A DNA stretch of 64,000 nt from a virus. The translations under genes were made by a program, and so were the position numbers. Each line of letters opens with the position of its first letter. Within the stretch, counting starts at the first letter, position 1. Location: the IMG/VR virus record IMGVR_UViG_3300040801_002290, positions 1 to 64,000 of that record. One strand, given 5' to 3'. A model generated the notes under the pieces. It did no database searches, had not been told where the DNA came from, and was given only the letters and a program-made list of their open reading frames with translations. Positions 51,864-60,955 of the stretch are shown here, in pieces.

Positions 51864-53741
51864 TTATGTAACTTCGCAACTGGCACCATAGCAAGCCAGA
51901 TTATCTGCCAATGATGTATTATCTTCTGGTTCAATGACCTTTGTCAAATCAACCATAGATAGAGTTTTAATCATTCTTTCGTATGTTTCAGCATCACAGT
52001 CCTCAAAAGGTGCCTGTTGATAACTGTGGTCACTGTGAGGCAGACAGGAAACAGCGGTAAAACTTTCGTTATGCTCCCAGAGGAAATCTCTAACTTCATC
52101 CCATTCGTCGTCCTTGATGTTAATAGTGCAACTAACGTTGTGGGTGTTGTCACCTAAAATATGTCCGGGCTTAATCCAATCCTCGTGCAGAAGCTGAACT
52201 CTTTCAAGAAGGCTTACGGCAGTTTCTGTGTGTCTAGTGACTGCGCCCTCTGGTGCCTTCTGTGGGACCGTAATTACCGCAGTCGTTTCTGGAGAGAAGA
52301 ATTCATCCTCGATTAGTTCTGGGTGGTAGATGGCTAGGTATGCGTAAATAGCCTCATTCTTGTTAACCCTAATCCTACGTAGGTAGTAGTCGTTGTGCCA
52401 CGCATGAACGCCTGAGGAGGAACCTAGAACTAGACTGGTGGTGCCACTAGGCTTAACCGTGGTAACTCTTCTAGCGTGGTTAATTCCTAGCATGTCAGCT
52501 ACTCTACGGTTCTCTTCTACAGAAACCTGAGCGGCTTGCTCCATGTCTAGCTTAGTTACTGTACCGCTCGCAATACCAGTCATGCTAACTCCGAGTAGAG
52601 CTTCCTTTTCCGCAGTCTCTCTCCACTCGTCCCTTAGGTAGTAGAAGTCGGTGTAAGCTGCTTGCAGAGTTCCGATAAAAGCAGCGGCCTTAGCTCTGGC
52701 GTTATAGTCGTCCTGGTCAACAATACTGGCTGCATTAATCTCTGTAAGGTTGCAAAAACCGTAAGGTTTCAATGAGATTTCCGCGCAGGGATTTGTGCCG
52801 ATTTCTTTGTCATTAGTGAAGTAAAATCCAGGCTCACCGGCACCGCTGGCACGCATGTATTCCCAAACCTCATTAAAGCTTTCTTTGTTCATGCGGTGAC
52901 GAAGCAGTACAGCGGAGTTGTTTGCCCTACCACGCTGAGGGTTCAACTCATACCAAGCACCGGACTTGGAAGAGGCCATAGCATTGTCGCCATAGCTGAA
53001 CAGTGAAATCATGGCTGCCCTACGAATACCCCCACTAAGAACCGCATCAGCAATATGGCACTGAATATCGTGAGCTTCTACAGTAGTTAGTTTTGAACCG
53101 GGTTCCTTTTCGGCTAAAATGGCTTCGATTTTCGTGAGACAGATTTTCAATGGCTCGGGACCTGGTGCCTTACCGCCACTAGTAACAAGACGAGCGCCCT
53201 TCTTACGAATGTCTCTAAAATCAAAAACTGGACGTGTGGTCTTTGAAGGGTCTAGATAAGCCCGCATAAGAACGAGGACGGCATCTGCCCATCCGGTGAT
53301 ACTATCGTCTACCAAAAACCTTCTTGTCTTCTGTGGCTTCTTAATAGGGGGAAGCTGCTCAACGTGGTGACGCTGAACAGAGTAACCAACACCGGTACCA
53401 GAAAGGAGAAGAAACATGGTCTCGGAAAAGGCTTCTATATCTTTTACGGGGAGGTAGGAACAGTTGTATAGCCTAGCATTGTTCAACTCTACTGCTCTAC
53501 CGGCAAACTGCATACTCCTCATGGAAGGCAGAACTTTCTTAGTCCTTACAAAGTTATCGTAGACTTCGGTAATCTCCTCAGCCAAAGCAGGAAACTTCTC
53601 AACATGCATTGCTAAGTTTCTGTCTACCAACTCATCCCAAGTCTCTCTTCTCTCTTCTTCTGGAAGGTACTTGGCGTACTTCATAAAGACGGTAATTTCA
53701 GAGAGAATATCTCTAGCTGTCTCATCCTGCCTTTTTGTCAT
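51864..53741 (-). CDS. nrdJ: Class II ribonucleotide reductase, monomeric
   Basis: It has 625 residues. LYNCSYLPV (first active-site Cys), the radical loop NPCAEISL followed by GFCNLTEI, and the C-terminal reducing pair CYGASCE identify the adenosylcobalamin-dependent ribonucleoside triphosphate reductase (Lactobacillus leichmannii type). It makes dNTPs without oxygen or an R2 subunit but needs vitamin B12. It is coupled to the upstream thioredoxin gene, its likely reductant. Confidence 0.92.
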   Translation of the reverse strand: MTKRQDETARDILSEITVFMKYAKYLPEEERRETWDELVDRNLAMHVEKFPALAEEITEVYDNFVRTKKVLPSMRSMQFAGRAVELNNARLYNCSYLPVKDIEAFSETMFLLLSGTGVGYSVQRHHVEQLPPIKKPQKTRRFLVDDSITGWADAVLVLMRAYLDPSKTTRPVFDFRDIRKKGARLVTSGGKAPGPEPLKICLTKIEAILAEKEPGSKLTTVEAHDIQCHIADAVLSGGIRRAAMISLFSYGDNAMASSKSGAWYELNPQRGRANNSAVLLRHRMNKESFNEVWEYMRASGAGEPGFYFTNDKEIGTNPCAEISLKPYGFCNLTEINAASIVDQDDYNARAKAAAFIGTLQAAYTDFYYLRDEWRETAEKEALLGVSMTGIASGTVTKLDMEQAAQVSVEENRRVADMLGINHARRVTTVKPSGTTSLVLGSSSGVHAWHNDYYLRRIRVNKNEAIYAYLAIYHPELIEDEFFSPETTAVITVPQKAPEGAVTRHTETAVSLLERVQLLHEDWIKPGHILGDNTHNVSCTINIKDDEWDEVRDFLWEHNESFTAVSCLPHSDHSYQQAPFEDCDAETYERMIKTLSMVDLTKVIEPEDNTSLADNLACYGASCEVT

Positions 53742-54046
53742 TCTGACACCCCGCTGTATTCAGAAAAAGCCGCTTCGTAGTCTCTCTTCGCCCTGAGACC
53801 AGTAAATGTCTTTTTCTCTACTCCGTTTACAAAAAGCATAACCGTAGGAACGGCACGAATCTGATGCTTCATAGCCAATTCCTGAGCTTCATCAACGTTG
53901 ACCTTCAAAAACCGTAGGTTAGAGTATTTCTGTGAAAGGTCTTCCATGATTGGCCCAAGCATTCTGCAAGGCTGACACCAGGGGGCGGTAAAGTAAACCA
54001 CCGAGTTGGTGTAATCCATTTGTGATAATCCCGTAACTTCCGTCAT
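53738..54046 (-). CDS. Thioredoxin
   Basis: It has 102 residues with active site APWCQPC and cis-proline loop AVPTVMLF. The central Gln-Pro in WCQPC replaces the usual Gly-Pro. ATG/TGA overlap with both the reductase and the nuclease-like gene makes it an electron donor to ribonucleotide reductase. Confidence 0.92.
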   Translation of the reverse strand: MTEVTGLSQMDYTNSVVYFTAPWCQPCRMLGPIMEDLSQKYSNLRFLKVNVDEAQELAMKHQIRAVPTVMLFVNGVEKKTFTGLRAKRDYEAAFSEYSGVSE

Positions 54047-54576
54047 TCCTTCTTCTCCTTTAGATACGTATGAACCTTCTTTAAGATTGATGTATCTGCC
54101 ACTCCCACAACTGGAAAAACTAGGTTCAATTTGTGTGAAAGGTCTTCTATGGGCACCAGAACAACTTCGCTCTCGTAACCATAATTCTTGACTACCTTTG
54201 TGTCGTAAGACTCATTAGATACTATTGTTTTAATCTCTTCCGGAGTGAAAAAGTACATCGACCACTCGGAATTTCGAAGATACATATATGAAATACAGTC
54301 TGCCTGTGAAGTGTGTGCCCAGCCCGATTTTAAAACCTCTCCGTCTTTTCTTCTGGATACTGTCTCTAAGGCAAGATTTCCTGTGGAATGGGCTTTGGTG
54401 TCGAACTTAACATCGTAATACACGTCGTCCAAGATAAAGTCGATTCCCTTCTTTTGCCACTTCCTGTCTGAAACTACTGATTTAACTTCACCTAGTTCAG
54501 AAAGCAGGCTAAAGAAGATTGCCTCACCAATACCGCCGACGCTGTTTGAAGATACGAAATTATGTGTTATAGCCAT
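54043..54576 (-). CDS. PD-(D/E)xK nuclease-like protein
   Basis: It has 177 residues. GIGEAIFFSLLSELGE (Glu of the first motif), KKGIDFILDDVYYDVKFDTKA (D...DxK core) and downstream polar residues fit the PD-(D/E)xK nuclease fold. It may cut DNA, including branched DNA or host DNA. Overlap with thioredoxin and HNH genes suggests a DNA-metabolism operon. Confidence 0.72.
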   Translation of the reverse strand: MAITHNFVSSNSVGGIGEAIFFSLLSELGEVKSVVSDRKWQKKGIDFILDDVYYDVKFDTKAHSTGNLALETVSRRKDGEVLKSGWAHTSQADCISYMYLRNSEWSMYFFTPEEIKTIVSNESYDTKVVKNYGYESEVVLVPIEDLSHKLNLVFPVVGVADTSILKKVHTYLKEKKE

Positions 54577-54910
54577 TGTCCTTTTTCACCATTTCTAAGG
54601 CATTTATGGCTAACTCAGCGTCTTCTCTGCCTTGCTCTATATACTCTTCGATTAGTTCGATAACTATTTTAACGGGGTCTCTGTCGTACTTTTCCCAAAA
54701 TTCGACCTTTCCTAAATCATGTCTTCCATACAGATGAAGCTCATGGTCTAATGGGATAGCACCAAAATCAAAGTACTTTTTAAGTCCCCCGGAATATTTT
54801 CTAGTTACCGACTCGTGATGGATGTCTGGATTTCGTCGTCCAGATACTACACACCCCTTGCCACCTAGATAGTCTAGGTAGTCTTTGCTCTTTATCTTTT
54901 TAATTCCCAT
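54560..54910 (-). CDS. HNH-type nuclease
   Basis: It has 116 residues. GCVVSGRRNPDIHHESVTRK, then PLDHELHLYGRHD has the spacing of an HNH/DUF968-type phage endonuclease (His-His, then Asp-His, then His). Phage relatives cut host or recombination DNA. SD GGAG is well placed. Two promoters lie upstream. Confidence 0.8.
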   Translation of the reverse strand: MGIKKIKSKDYLDYLGGKGCVVSGRRNPDIHHESVTRKYSGGLKKYFDFGAIPLDHELHLYGRHDLGKVEFWEKYDRDPVKIVIELIEEYIEQGREDAELAINALEMVKKDNGYNT

Positions 54911-54940
54911 GCTCGACTCCAGTTGGGTTGATGGTCTGTT

Positions 54941-54969
54941 AGTGTAGCAAAACCGGGATGAAGAATCAA
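54941..54969 (-). promoter_or_regulatory. Sigma-70-like promoter of the nuclease-RNR operon
   Basis: TTGATT (54964-54969), 17 nt, TACACT (54941-54946) on the minus strand. Confidence 0.75.
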
Positions 54970-55024
54970 AAGTTTAACTACAGAAAATCAGGCGCTATAA
55001 AACTTAAAAATTGCTCATACAGAC

Positions 55025-55056
55025 ACTATACACTAACTTTTCATGAGGAGTCTGAG
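55025..55056 (-). promoter_or_regulatory. CTCAT-class promoter of the nuclease-RNR operon
   Basis: The minus strand reads CTCAGACTCCTCAT, 12 nt, TATAGT, just after the recA stop (55059) and upstream of the sigma-70-like promoter. Confidence 0.72.
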
Positions 55057-55058
55057 AA

Positions 55059-56102
55059 TCACATAAGACAGGATTTTACGTGTGCAACCACTCTATCAAA
55101 CGCATCCAAGTCGGCCAAAGCTTCCATAATCTTAGCTTTGCCATTGAACTTAGGCTCCTCGTAATCAGGGAAAAGCTCTACGGGGAAGGTGTACCAAGCC
55201 CCAGCACGAACAATTCCAAGACGTTCAATAAGGGATGCATCGGTAAGGATTCCCGACAACTCGTCCACCATATCAATGTAACCATTTACATCCATGATGT
55301 ACTCTGCCTGACGACCGGGAGGGGCAAGCTTGTTCTTTTCCAGAGTTGCCTTGATGAGAACCTGGTCATCCTTCCTTTTACTCTTCAAATCCACGGTCAT
55401 TGAGGAATGGAAATTTAGGGCGTGGCCACCTGGTCGGACGGGTTTGGGGTTGTACATGTTGAGTGAATCCCTTAGCTGATTGGTGATTATCATCCAAAGG
55501 TGGTTTCTAGAAACCGGGCCATTAAGTTTTGGCATGAAGTCAGACATTATCTTAGCCCGCTTGCCCATGTTGGCGTCACCCAACTCCCCAGCTACAACAG
55601 CCTTAATCGGAGAGCCAGCAATAGAATCAAGAATAATCATGTCGTACACTGAGGAGTCTGCTAAGTCTACTGCTACTTCACCAGCTACCTCAAGGCTGTC
55701 AACCTTAATCCACTCAAATGTTCCGAGATTAACCCCGAGCTTTTCTGCCCAGGCAGGGTCTAGTGCGTACTCCGTGTCAATAAAAGCAACTGTACCACCC
55801 TGCTCCTGCACGTTGGCAGCGGCTTTCAAGGCGTGCGTAGTTTTACCAGAAGATTCCCACCCTGCTATTTGAGTGATTCTCCCTCTGGGGTATCCACCAA
55901 TCCCTGTAGCTATATCTAGAGCAAGGCTTCCGGTAGAAATAGTCTCTATCGGAGAAGCCTTACCTATCTGTACGGAATCGTCTCCATGCTCCTTGAGTAT
56001 CTTAGCCAATAGAGACTCACGGGCTTTCTTGTCCCCCGCATTGAGGGACAAAGAAGTTCCGTGAGTCTCAGAATACTTACTATCATCTAATTTTGTAGTC
56101 AT
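55059..56102 (-). CDS. recA: RecA recombinase
   Basis: It has 347 residues. Walker A GWESSGKTT, Walker B (YDMIILDSIAG) and the L2-like region (FMPKLNGPVSRNHLW, TNQLRDSLNMYN) identify bacterial-type RecA. It forms the presynaptic filament for strand exchange and may take part in replication restart. Coupled to the Rad52-like gene upstream. Confidence 0.93.
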   Translation of the reverse strand: MTTKLDDSKYSETHGTSLSLNAGDKKARESLLAKILKEHGDDSVQIGKASPIETISTGSLALDIATGIGGYPRGRITQIAGWESSGKTTHALKAAANVQEQGGTVAFIDTEYALDPAWAEKLGVNLGTFEWIKVDSLEVAGEVAVDLADSSVYDMIILDSIAGSPIKAVVAGELGDANMGKRAKIMSDFMPKLNGPVSRNHLWMIITNQLRDSLNMYNPKPVRPGGHALNFHSSMTVDLKSKRKDDQVLIKATLEKNKLAPPGRQAEYIMDVNGYIDMVDELSGILTDASLIERLGIVRAGAWYTFPVELFPDYEEPKFNGKAKIMEALADLDAFDRVVAHVKSCLM

Positions 56103-56866
56103 TCAGCACTGCTCGCTTCCTGAATAATACGCTGAACCTCTTCATAAACCGCACGCTTAACTATAAGCGGGGCATAAGAGTTGTAATTACCCATGACATG
56201 AATGTGTCTTAGAGTTTCGTCGGCCCTGCGAGCAAGCTCAGGGGACAGGGATAGCGTCTTGACCTGTGTAATGGCTTCCTGAATAACGGGGTCTGGACTG
56301 GGCCTTTCAGCCGGGAGAGCCCAATCGGGGAGTTCCGGTGGTACGGTTACCTTACCATAGTCAACCTTAGCAGTAAGAGTTCCCAGTCTATAGAAGTATT
56401 CGCCAATTCCAAACTTTACAGCGGCCCTCTTTAGGGCATCAGAGTATGCACCCTTCAACTGCTCTGCAAAGGAAGGAACCCCAACGTCAGACTTGGTTAC
56501 TCCCAACACCGTAAGATGGCATCTGATTCCACCATACCTAATGTCGTTGTAAAGAAAACTCTTATCCCTTTCGAACTTAGGCGTCGTCTTATACTTAGTT
56601 CTGTTCACTCTGTCGTCTGGCAGGGAGTCAACATCGGTAACGTCTCTAACTTCTGTGTGAACAATCGTAGACTCAATGTAGTCATCGTGCCAATTATCTG
56701 CTCCTACAATCTCGTTAAGCCTGTTGGTAACAGTCCTTGCGTCAACGTATGCCAACGCCCCTGTGTTACCGCTACCGAATGCTGGTAGCCATTTCACATC
56801 TTCCGGGTCGAACGGCTCTGCTAGTCTACTTAGTACCCAATTATCAAGCACAAGCTTCAAACTCAT
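56099..56866 (-). CDS. Rad52/Rad22-family single-strand annealing protein
   Basis: It has 255 residues. LAYVDARTVTNRLNEIVGADNWHDDY and GAYSDALKRAAVKFGIGEYFYRLG are the conserved blocks of the Rad52/Rad22 domain (also DdrA of Deinococcus). It binds ssDNA and promotes annealing, paired with RecA in one operon. The C-terminus is a helical tail. Confidence 0.88.
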   Translation of the reverse strand: MSLKLVLDNWVLSRLAEPFDPEDVKWLPAFGSGNTGALAYVDARTVTNRLNEIVGADNWHDDYIESTIVHTEVRDVTDVDSLPDDRVNRTKYKTTPKFERDKSFLYNDIRYGGIRCHLTVLGVTKSDVGVPSFAEQLKGAYSDALKRAAVKFGIGEYFYRLGTLTAKVDYGKVTVPPELPDWALPAERPSPDPVIQEAITQVKTLSLSPELARRADETLRHIHVMGNYNSYAPLIVKRAVYEEVQRIIQEASSAE

Positions 56867-56889
56867 TTTAAATCCTCCTAAATTTGCTT

Positions 56890-56927
56890 ACTAGTCATTA
56901 TAACACGTAGTTTACCGTCTGACTAGT
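56890..56927. promoter_or_regulatory. Operator-like inverted repeat and promoter of the rad52-recA operon
   Basis: ACTAGTCA (56890-56897) and TGACTAGT (56920-56927) are perfect inverted copies flanking the interval between the -10 box (TATAAT, 56897-56902, minus strand, extended by TG) and the -35 position. A dimeric repressor or activator could bind here. The -35 element itself is poor. Confidence 0.65.
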
Positions 56928-58263
56928 AGGTCTTATTGAACTCCGAAGCGAGAGTAAATACACCATACGGCTTCTCCAACACAACCGACTCCGAGAAGAC
57001 AGCACCGTTTCTTTGCTTACCAACCTCCACTCTAAGGTATAGCTCGTCGTTGTCTTTGATGTAGTCGTCTACGTCACCATCACTTAATCCGCTAAGGACA
57101 AACTTATTCATGTCTACGTAAACAAATAGTACAATAGAAGCATCCTGCTCTAGGGAGCCACTATCCCGCAAGTCAGCAAGTGTGGGTTTACCAGTTGTGC
57201 GCTTTGTCACATCTCGATTAAGCTGAGAAGCTGCGACTACAGGAATGTTCAACTCACTAGCCAAACCCTTTAAATCCGCTGAGATTTGAGTTAGCTGTTG
57301 ATTTCTAGGGGCAGATACCAAATGGCCTGTAGCATTGATAAGACCAATATAGTCAACATAAACGACCTCACACCCATGCTCATAAACCATTTTACGCACC
57401 TTCTGAGGCACTGTAGCGTTGGTAAAAGGCCCACTATCGTCTATGAAAAGGGGCTTATTCTTGTACCAGTCTAACGCAGCCATGAGCTTTCTGTCTGTGC
57501 GAAACTCGTCAGGCTTCATCTTAAGAAGTTGAGAGCCATCAAAACGGGCTTTGGCAGAGATAAGTCGGTTAAGAATCTTTGAGGAATCCATTTCCATCGA
57601 AATGAACCCAACTCGCCTTTCGCTCTCTAGATTGGAACGAACGGACTGTAGCATCAGTGCTGTCTTACCAGTACCAGGCCGAGCAGCAATGTAGGTGACT
57701 TCCTTGGCATCGAAATCTACCAATCTATCATCCACGTCCTTGAGCCCCGTAAGCCTCAACAAACTCCTATCCTTGGAAAGCATGTTGATATAGGACTCAA
57801 CCAAGGCGGCACCAGTAACAAACTCCTGCTTAACACCTTTCTCGTTAATTCGGTGAGAAATTGTTGATATTTGAGAAACTATCTCGCTGAGGGATAAGTC
57901 TCGGTCCTTTACATGACCCTTAAGCTTCTCAAGCTCAAAGTCGAGAATTCTATACCCGGAAAACTCAGAAACCTGAGTTGCAAACGAGATAACCGAATCT
58001 GCTGGCACCCTGTAATCCAAGTACTCTTTCAACTCGGACTCTGTAATGCCCTCGTAGTTTCTCTTGGACAGGTGGTTAAGAAGGGTCTGTATGTTGACCT
58101 CAATCTTATTCTGGGCCAAATCCACAATCGAACGGAAAAGATATCTGGCCACGGGATTATAAAAGTCCTCAGGCTTAACAATCCCGTACACCTTAGGAAA
58201 AATCGTCGGGTCATACAACAAACTTCCAATGATTGAGATTTCGGTTTCTTTAGAGTTAACCAT
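56923..58263 (-). CDS. dnaB: Replicative DnaB-type helicase
   Basis: It has 446 residues from ATG 58261-58263 after GAGGAATACGA. N-terminal helical domain, then the RecA fold: Walker A ARPGTGKTALM, Walker B VVYVDYIGLI and ASQLNRDV plus LADLRDSGSLEQDA. It unwinds DNA at the fork. It overlaps the upstream initiator gene. Confidence 0.93.
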   Translation of the reverse strand: MVNSKETEISIIGSLLYDPTIFPKVYGIVKPEDFYNPVARYLFRSIVDLAQNKIEVNIQTLLNHLSKRNYEGITESELKEYLDYRVPADSVISFATQVSEFSGYRILDFELEKLKGHVKDRDLSLSEIVSQISTISHRINEKGVKQEFVTGAALVESYINMLSKDRSLLRLTGLKDVDDRLVDFDAKEVTYIAARPGTGKTALMLQSVRSNLESERRVGFISMEMDSSKILNRLISAKARFDGSQLLKMKPDEFRTDRKLMAALDWYKNKPLFIDDSGPFTNATVPQKVRKMVYEHGCEVVYVDYIGLINATGHLVSAPRNQQLTQISADLKGLASELNIPVVAASQLNRDVTKRTTGKPTLADLRDSGSLEQDASIVLFVYVDMNKFVLSGLSDGDVDDYIKDNDELYLRVEVGKQRNGAVFSESVVLEKPYGVFTLASEFNKTY

Positions 58264-59545
58264 TCGTATTCCTCTCAAACAGGCTATCCAACAAATCAAA
58301 CCCCTCTACCGGAGTAGCATCCTTGTCTATCTCTACCACCTTAACCTCTTTTCTGGGCTTCTCTTCACGCATCGCCTCTTGGCGTAATTCATGGTATTCC
58401 TTGGAATGTTGCTGAACCAGAGTAATTAGGTTTCTTCCACCCTGCACTAAAAAGTTTAGAGTTCTTTCGATACCAACGGCTTTCTTTAACGTCCACAAAC
58501 ACTGTTCGTACGAGTATTTGCTCGTCAGATGCTTCTTGTACGCGCCACGGACCTCGGTGTAAAATTTAGCATTTTCTCCGTAGTTGGCACCCGTGACATC
58601 TTCGTTTAGAGCCTTCCAGAGCATAGAAAGTTTAACATAGTCCGATTTTGATGCCTCGGATTCGGAATGGTCAAACGCATAGAGTCGAAACGCGAATCTT
58701 GGGAATCTCCTGAACCTGTCGTATTTCTCAGGAACCCTATCCGACAGAAGACTGTTTACCTTAGCCAGGGTAGCTCCTGCCTGAATAGCCTCCCTAGCAA
58801 CCTTCTCTGCATCTATCCAGTTTGGCTCACTTCTTATCCTAGCATAGAGAGCGTTCAAAGGATTGTCAGACGCGGTAGCGTCTTCTTGTAATAAATCTAT
58901 ACTTACTCTATCTATTCTAGGGGCATCATTGACACCCGAGTTTTCGCGTTCAGGACGCTCTTCTCTCACGGAAACTTCTGCGTCAGTTTCGGAAAAATTT
59001 TTCCCTAGCTTTGGAAGAATTTTTCCAAGAAGCTTCTCGCGGGCCTTAGGCGGAACCAGGTTTTCTATGATGAACATGCGAAAAGAGTACTTGTCTCTCT
59101 GAGCCCATGTCTCCCACGAGTCGATAAAGAAGCCTTCGTGGTCCTCACCTACACTATAACCATCATTAGCCTCTAGCTTTAGTCTTCTGCCAACAACAAA
59201 GATATAGCCAGAGCCGAACTCCTCGACCTGAACTAGCTTAAGCTCCTCTAACTTCTTAATGAAGTCACGAATATGACGTTGTGTAAAACCAGTAGCTTCC
59301 TCTATTCCCTCCAGCGTGAAGTAGGCTGACAATTCACCGTTATCATAACGCTTTGCTAATTCAGTTACCCATCCACCCTCCTTATAGTACCTGAGTCCGT
59401 CAGTGTACTGTCTCCGAACCCCCGTCATAAGTAGACGGTGAATGAACCCTATAGGAGCCCCATCGAAGTACCTACCATACTCAGGTATCCTCAACAAGGC
59501 ATAGGGAATCATTAAAAACGGTTCATTAAAAACCCTTTTCGCCAT
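58256..59545 (-). CDS. Replication initiator / helicase-loader-like protein
   Basis: It has 429 residues. The N-terminal winged helix (LEGIEEATGFTQRHIRDFIKKLEELKLVQVE) is typical of phage replication initiators or DnaD-like loaders. The C-terminal half is helical with a basic end. Position directly upstream of dnaB suggests helicase loading. Start after GGGAAGGTGAAGT. Confidence 0.78.
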   Translation of the reverse strand: MAKRVFNEPFLMIPYALLRIPEYGRYFDGAPIGFIHRLLMTGVRRQYTDGLRYYKEGGWVTELAKRYDNGELSAYFTLEGIEEATGFTQRHIRDFIKKLEELKLVQVEEFGSGYIFVVGRRLKLEANDGYSVGEDHEGFFIDSWETWAQRDKYSFRMFIIENLVPPKAREKLLGKILPKLGKNFSETDAEVSVREERPERENSGVNDAPRIDRVSIDLLQEDATASDNPLNALYARIRSEPNWIDAEKVAREAIQAGATLAKVNSLLSDRVPEKYDRFRRFPRFAFRLYAFDHSESEASKSDYVKLSMLWKALNEDVTGANYGENAKFYTEVRGAYKKHLTSKYSYEQCLWTLKKAVGIERTLNFLVQGGRNLITLVQQHSKEYHELRQEAMREEKPRKEVKVVEIDKDATPVEGFDLLDSLFERNTNG

Positions 59546-59560
59546 ACTTCACCTTCCCAA

Positions 59561-59581
59561 CACACGGCATTTGTGTGTTAT
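59561..59581. promoter_or_regulatory. Divergent control region with 7-bp hairpin
   Basis: AACACAC and GTGTGTT form a perfect 7-bp stem with a 6-nt loop between the divergent initiator gene and the RuvC-like gene. TATAAT for the plus strand follows immediately, with an extended TG. It may be an operator or a bidirectional leader. Confidence 0.5.
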
Positions 59582-59638
59582 AATTATCTAAGACTATCAT
59601 ACTCCCCAATCAAAAAGCCGTCAAGGAGTTGCATAAAT

Positions 59639-60172
59639 GTGAATTTTCTTAAAAACGAAGATATTATTATAGGCGTTGACCTGGCTCTTAACAAAACAGG
59701 TCTGGCCATATTGAATCGACAAAACAAGGTCCTCCATACAGAGTTAATTAAGGTAAAAACAGGCTGGGAGTATTATAGAAAGATAGGTTATTTATACGAG
59801 ACCTACCTGTCCCTGTTCGACTCCATATTGACAGCCAAGCCAGCCTCCTCTATACTGGTTCTAGAAGGACGGCTTAGGGCTGGTTGGAGCGGAACTACCC
59901 TGGCCTCCATAGAAGGAGCTAGGGTGGCTTGCTACCTGGCCTACAAGACTACATGCAATCTGCATGAGAAAGATGTGATTCATGTTTCTTACGACCCGGC
60001 TGAGGTCAAACACTTCATAGCGGGCAAGAGGAACGCCAAAAAGGAGGAGTTACTAGAAAAATCGGTCTCACGTTTCTCATGGCTTTCTGACATAGAGTAT
60101 CAGGAAGATATTTACGACGCAATATACATCGCGCTTAGGCACATAAAAGGAGTAGAAGATGAGCGTTCTTAA
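59639..60172 (+). CDS. RuvC-like Holliday junction resolvase
   Basis: It has 177 residues from GTG 59639-59641 after AAGGAG. IIIGVDLALNKTGLA (first Asp), LVLEGRLRAG (Glu) and DIYDAIYIALRHI (Asp pair) match the RNase H-fold resolvases of the RuvC family. It would resolve recombination intermediates before packaging. The N-terminal 22 codons of a longer frame upstream are not needed. Confidence 0.82.
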   Translation: MNFLKNEDIIIGVDLALNKTGLAILNRQNKVLHTELIKVKTGWEYYRKIGYLYETYLSLFDSILTAKPASSILVLEGRLRAGWSGTTLASIEGARVACYLAYKTTCNLHEKDVIHVSYDPAEVKHFIAGKRNAKKEELLEKSVSRFSWLSDIEYQEDIYDAIYIALRHIKGVEDERS

Positions 60173-60626
60173 TGAGCTTCTAAAGGTAGAAAAGTTTAAG
60201 TCAATCTGGATAGATAGAAACAAACTCATGGACAGTCTAGGAATCAACCTCGATAGACGAGAGTTCCTAGACCTTTCTAGTATAGGAATAGATGAGTTGT
60301 ATGAGCTTATGATGAAATCCCTGATGTGGATGGAGTACATCAGCGATGTTCTTAGCCGCGCCAAAAAGTTGAAGATGGACGAGGAGTTAGAAAAAGACGC
60401 CGTTCTTAACCGAGTTTTAGCTATGGGTACACCAGATAAGAAGGTAACAGAAGCAAAGGCCGAGGCAAAGTCTCACCCTGACTACCTAGAGGCACACAAA
60501 AGATATAACACCTTGGTAGCATATGTGGACTATTTGGACAGGCTTTTGGTGAACTTAGATAAATACCACTACGTTATGAAGGCGAAGATGGAGTCTAGTA
60601 GAAATATCGAAAGAAAGTATCAATGA
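60159..60626 (+). CDS. Helical protein, possible recombination mediator
   Basis: It has 155 residues, nearly all helix (MSVLNELLKVEKFKSIWIDRN). The arrangement of an aromatic-rich middle and C-terminal HYVMKAKMESSRNIE recalls UvsY-type ssDNA-binding mediators and it follows a RuvC-like gene, but sequence identity to UvsY is not claimed. Confidence 0.65.
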   Translation: MSVLNELLKVEKFKSIWIDRNKLMDSLGINLDRREFLDLSSIGIDELYELMMKSLMWMEYISDVLSRAKKLKMDEELEKDAVLNRVLAMGTPDKKVTEAKAEAKSHPDYLEAHKRYNTLVAYVDYLDRLLVNLDKYHYVMKAKMESSRNIERKYQ

Positions 60627-60955
60627 TTTCTCTACAGATTCACACCTATAAAGGGCAGTGGACGGTATCGTACTTAGATAGTATAAATTGGGACAACATC
60701 TGTAGCTTAATGGACTTTGGAGATGTTGACGCAATGTCCTCGTGCGTGCGAGATAACCTTACGGAGGAGATGGGAATAGCCATGAACAAGAAAGACGCCA
60801 CTAGATTAGTAGTTGAGGCAGCAGGAAGATATGCAGACCACCTAAGACAGCAGTCAATCTCTTGGACATATGCAAACCCAGACCCGATGGAACGAGTTTA
60901 CAGAAAAGCAATTGAAGTCTTCGAAGAGGCTGAAAATGTTCACCAGACTAAGTAA
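60623..60955 (+). CDS. Hypothetical protein, 110 residues
   Basis: MISLQIHTYKGQWTVSYLDSINWDNI. Helical second half (MNKKDATRLVVEAAGRYADHLRQQS). It overlaps both neighbours. Function unknown. Confidence 0.78.
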   Translation: MISLQIHTYKGQWTVSYLDSINWDNICSLMDFGDVDAMSSCVRDNLTEEMGIAMNKKDATRLVVEAAGRYADHLRQQSISWTYANPDPMERVYRKAIEVFEEAENVHQTK

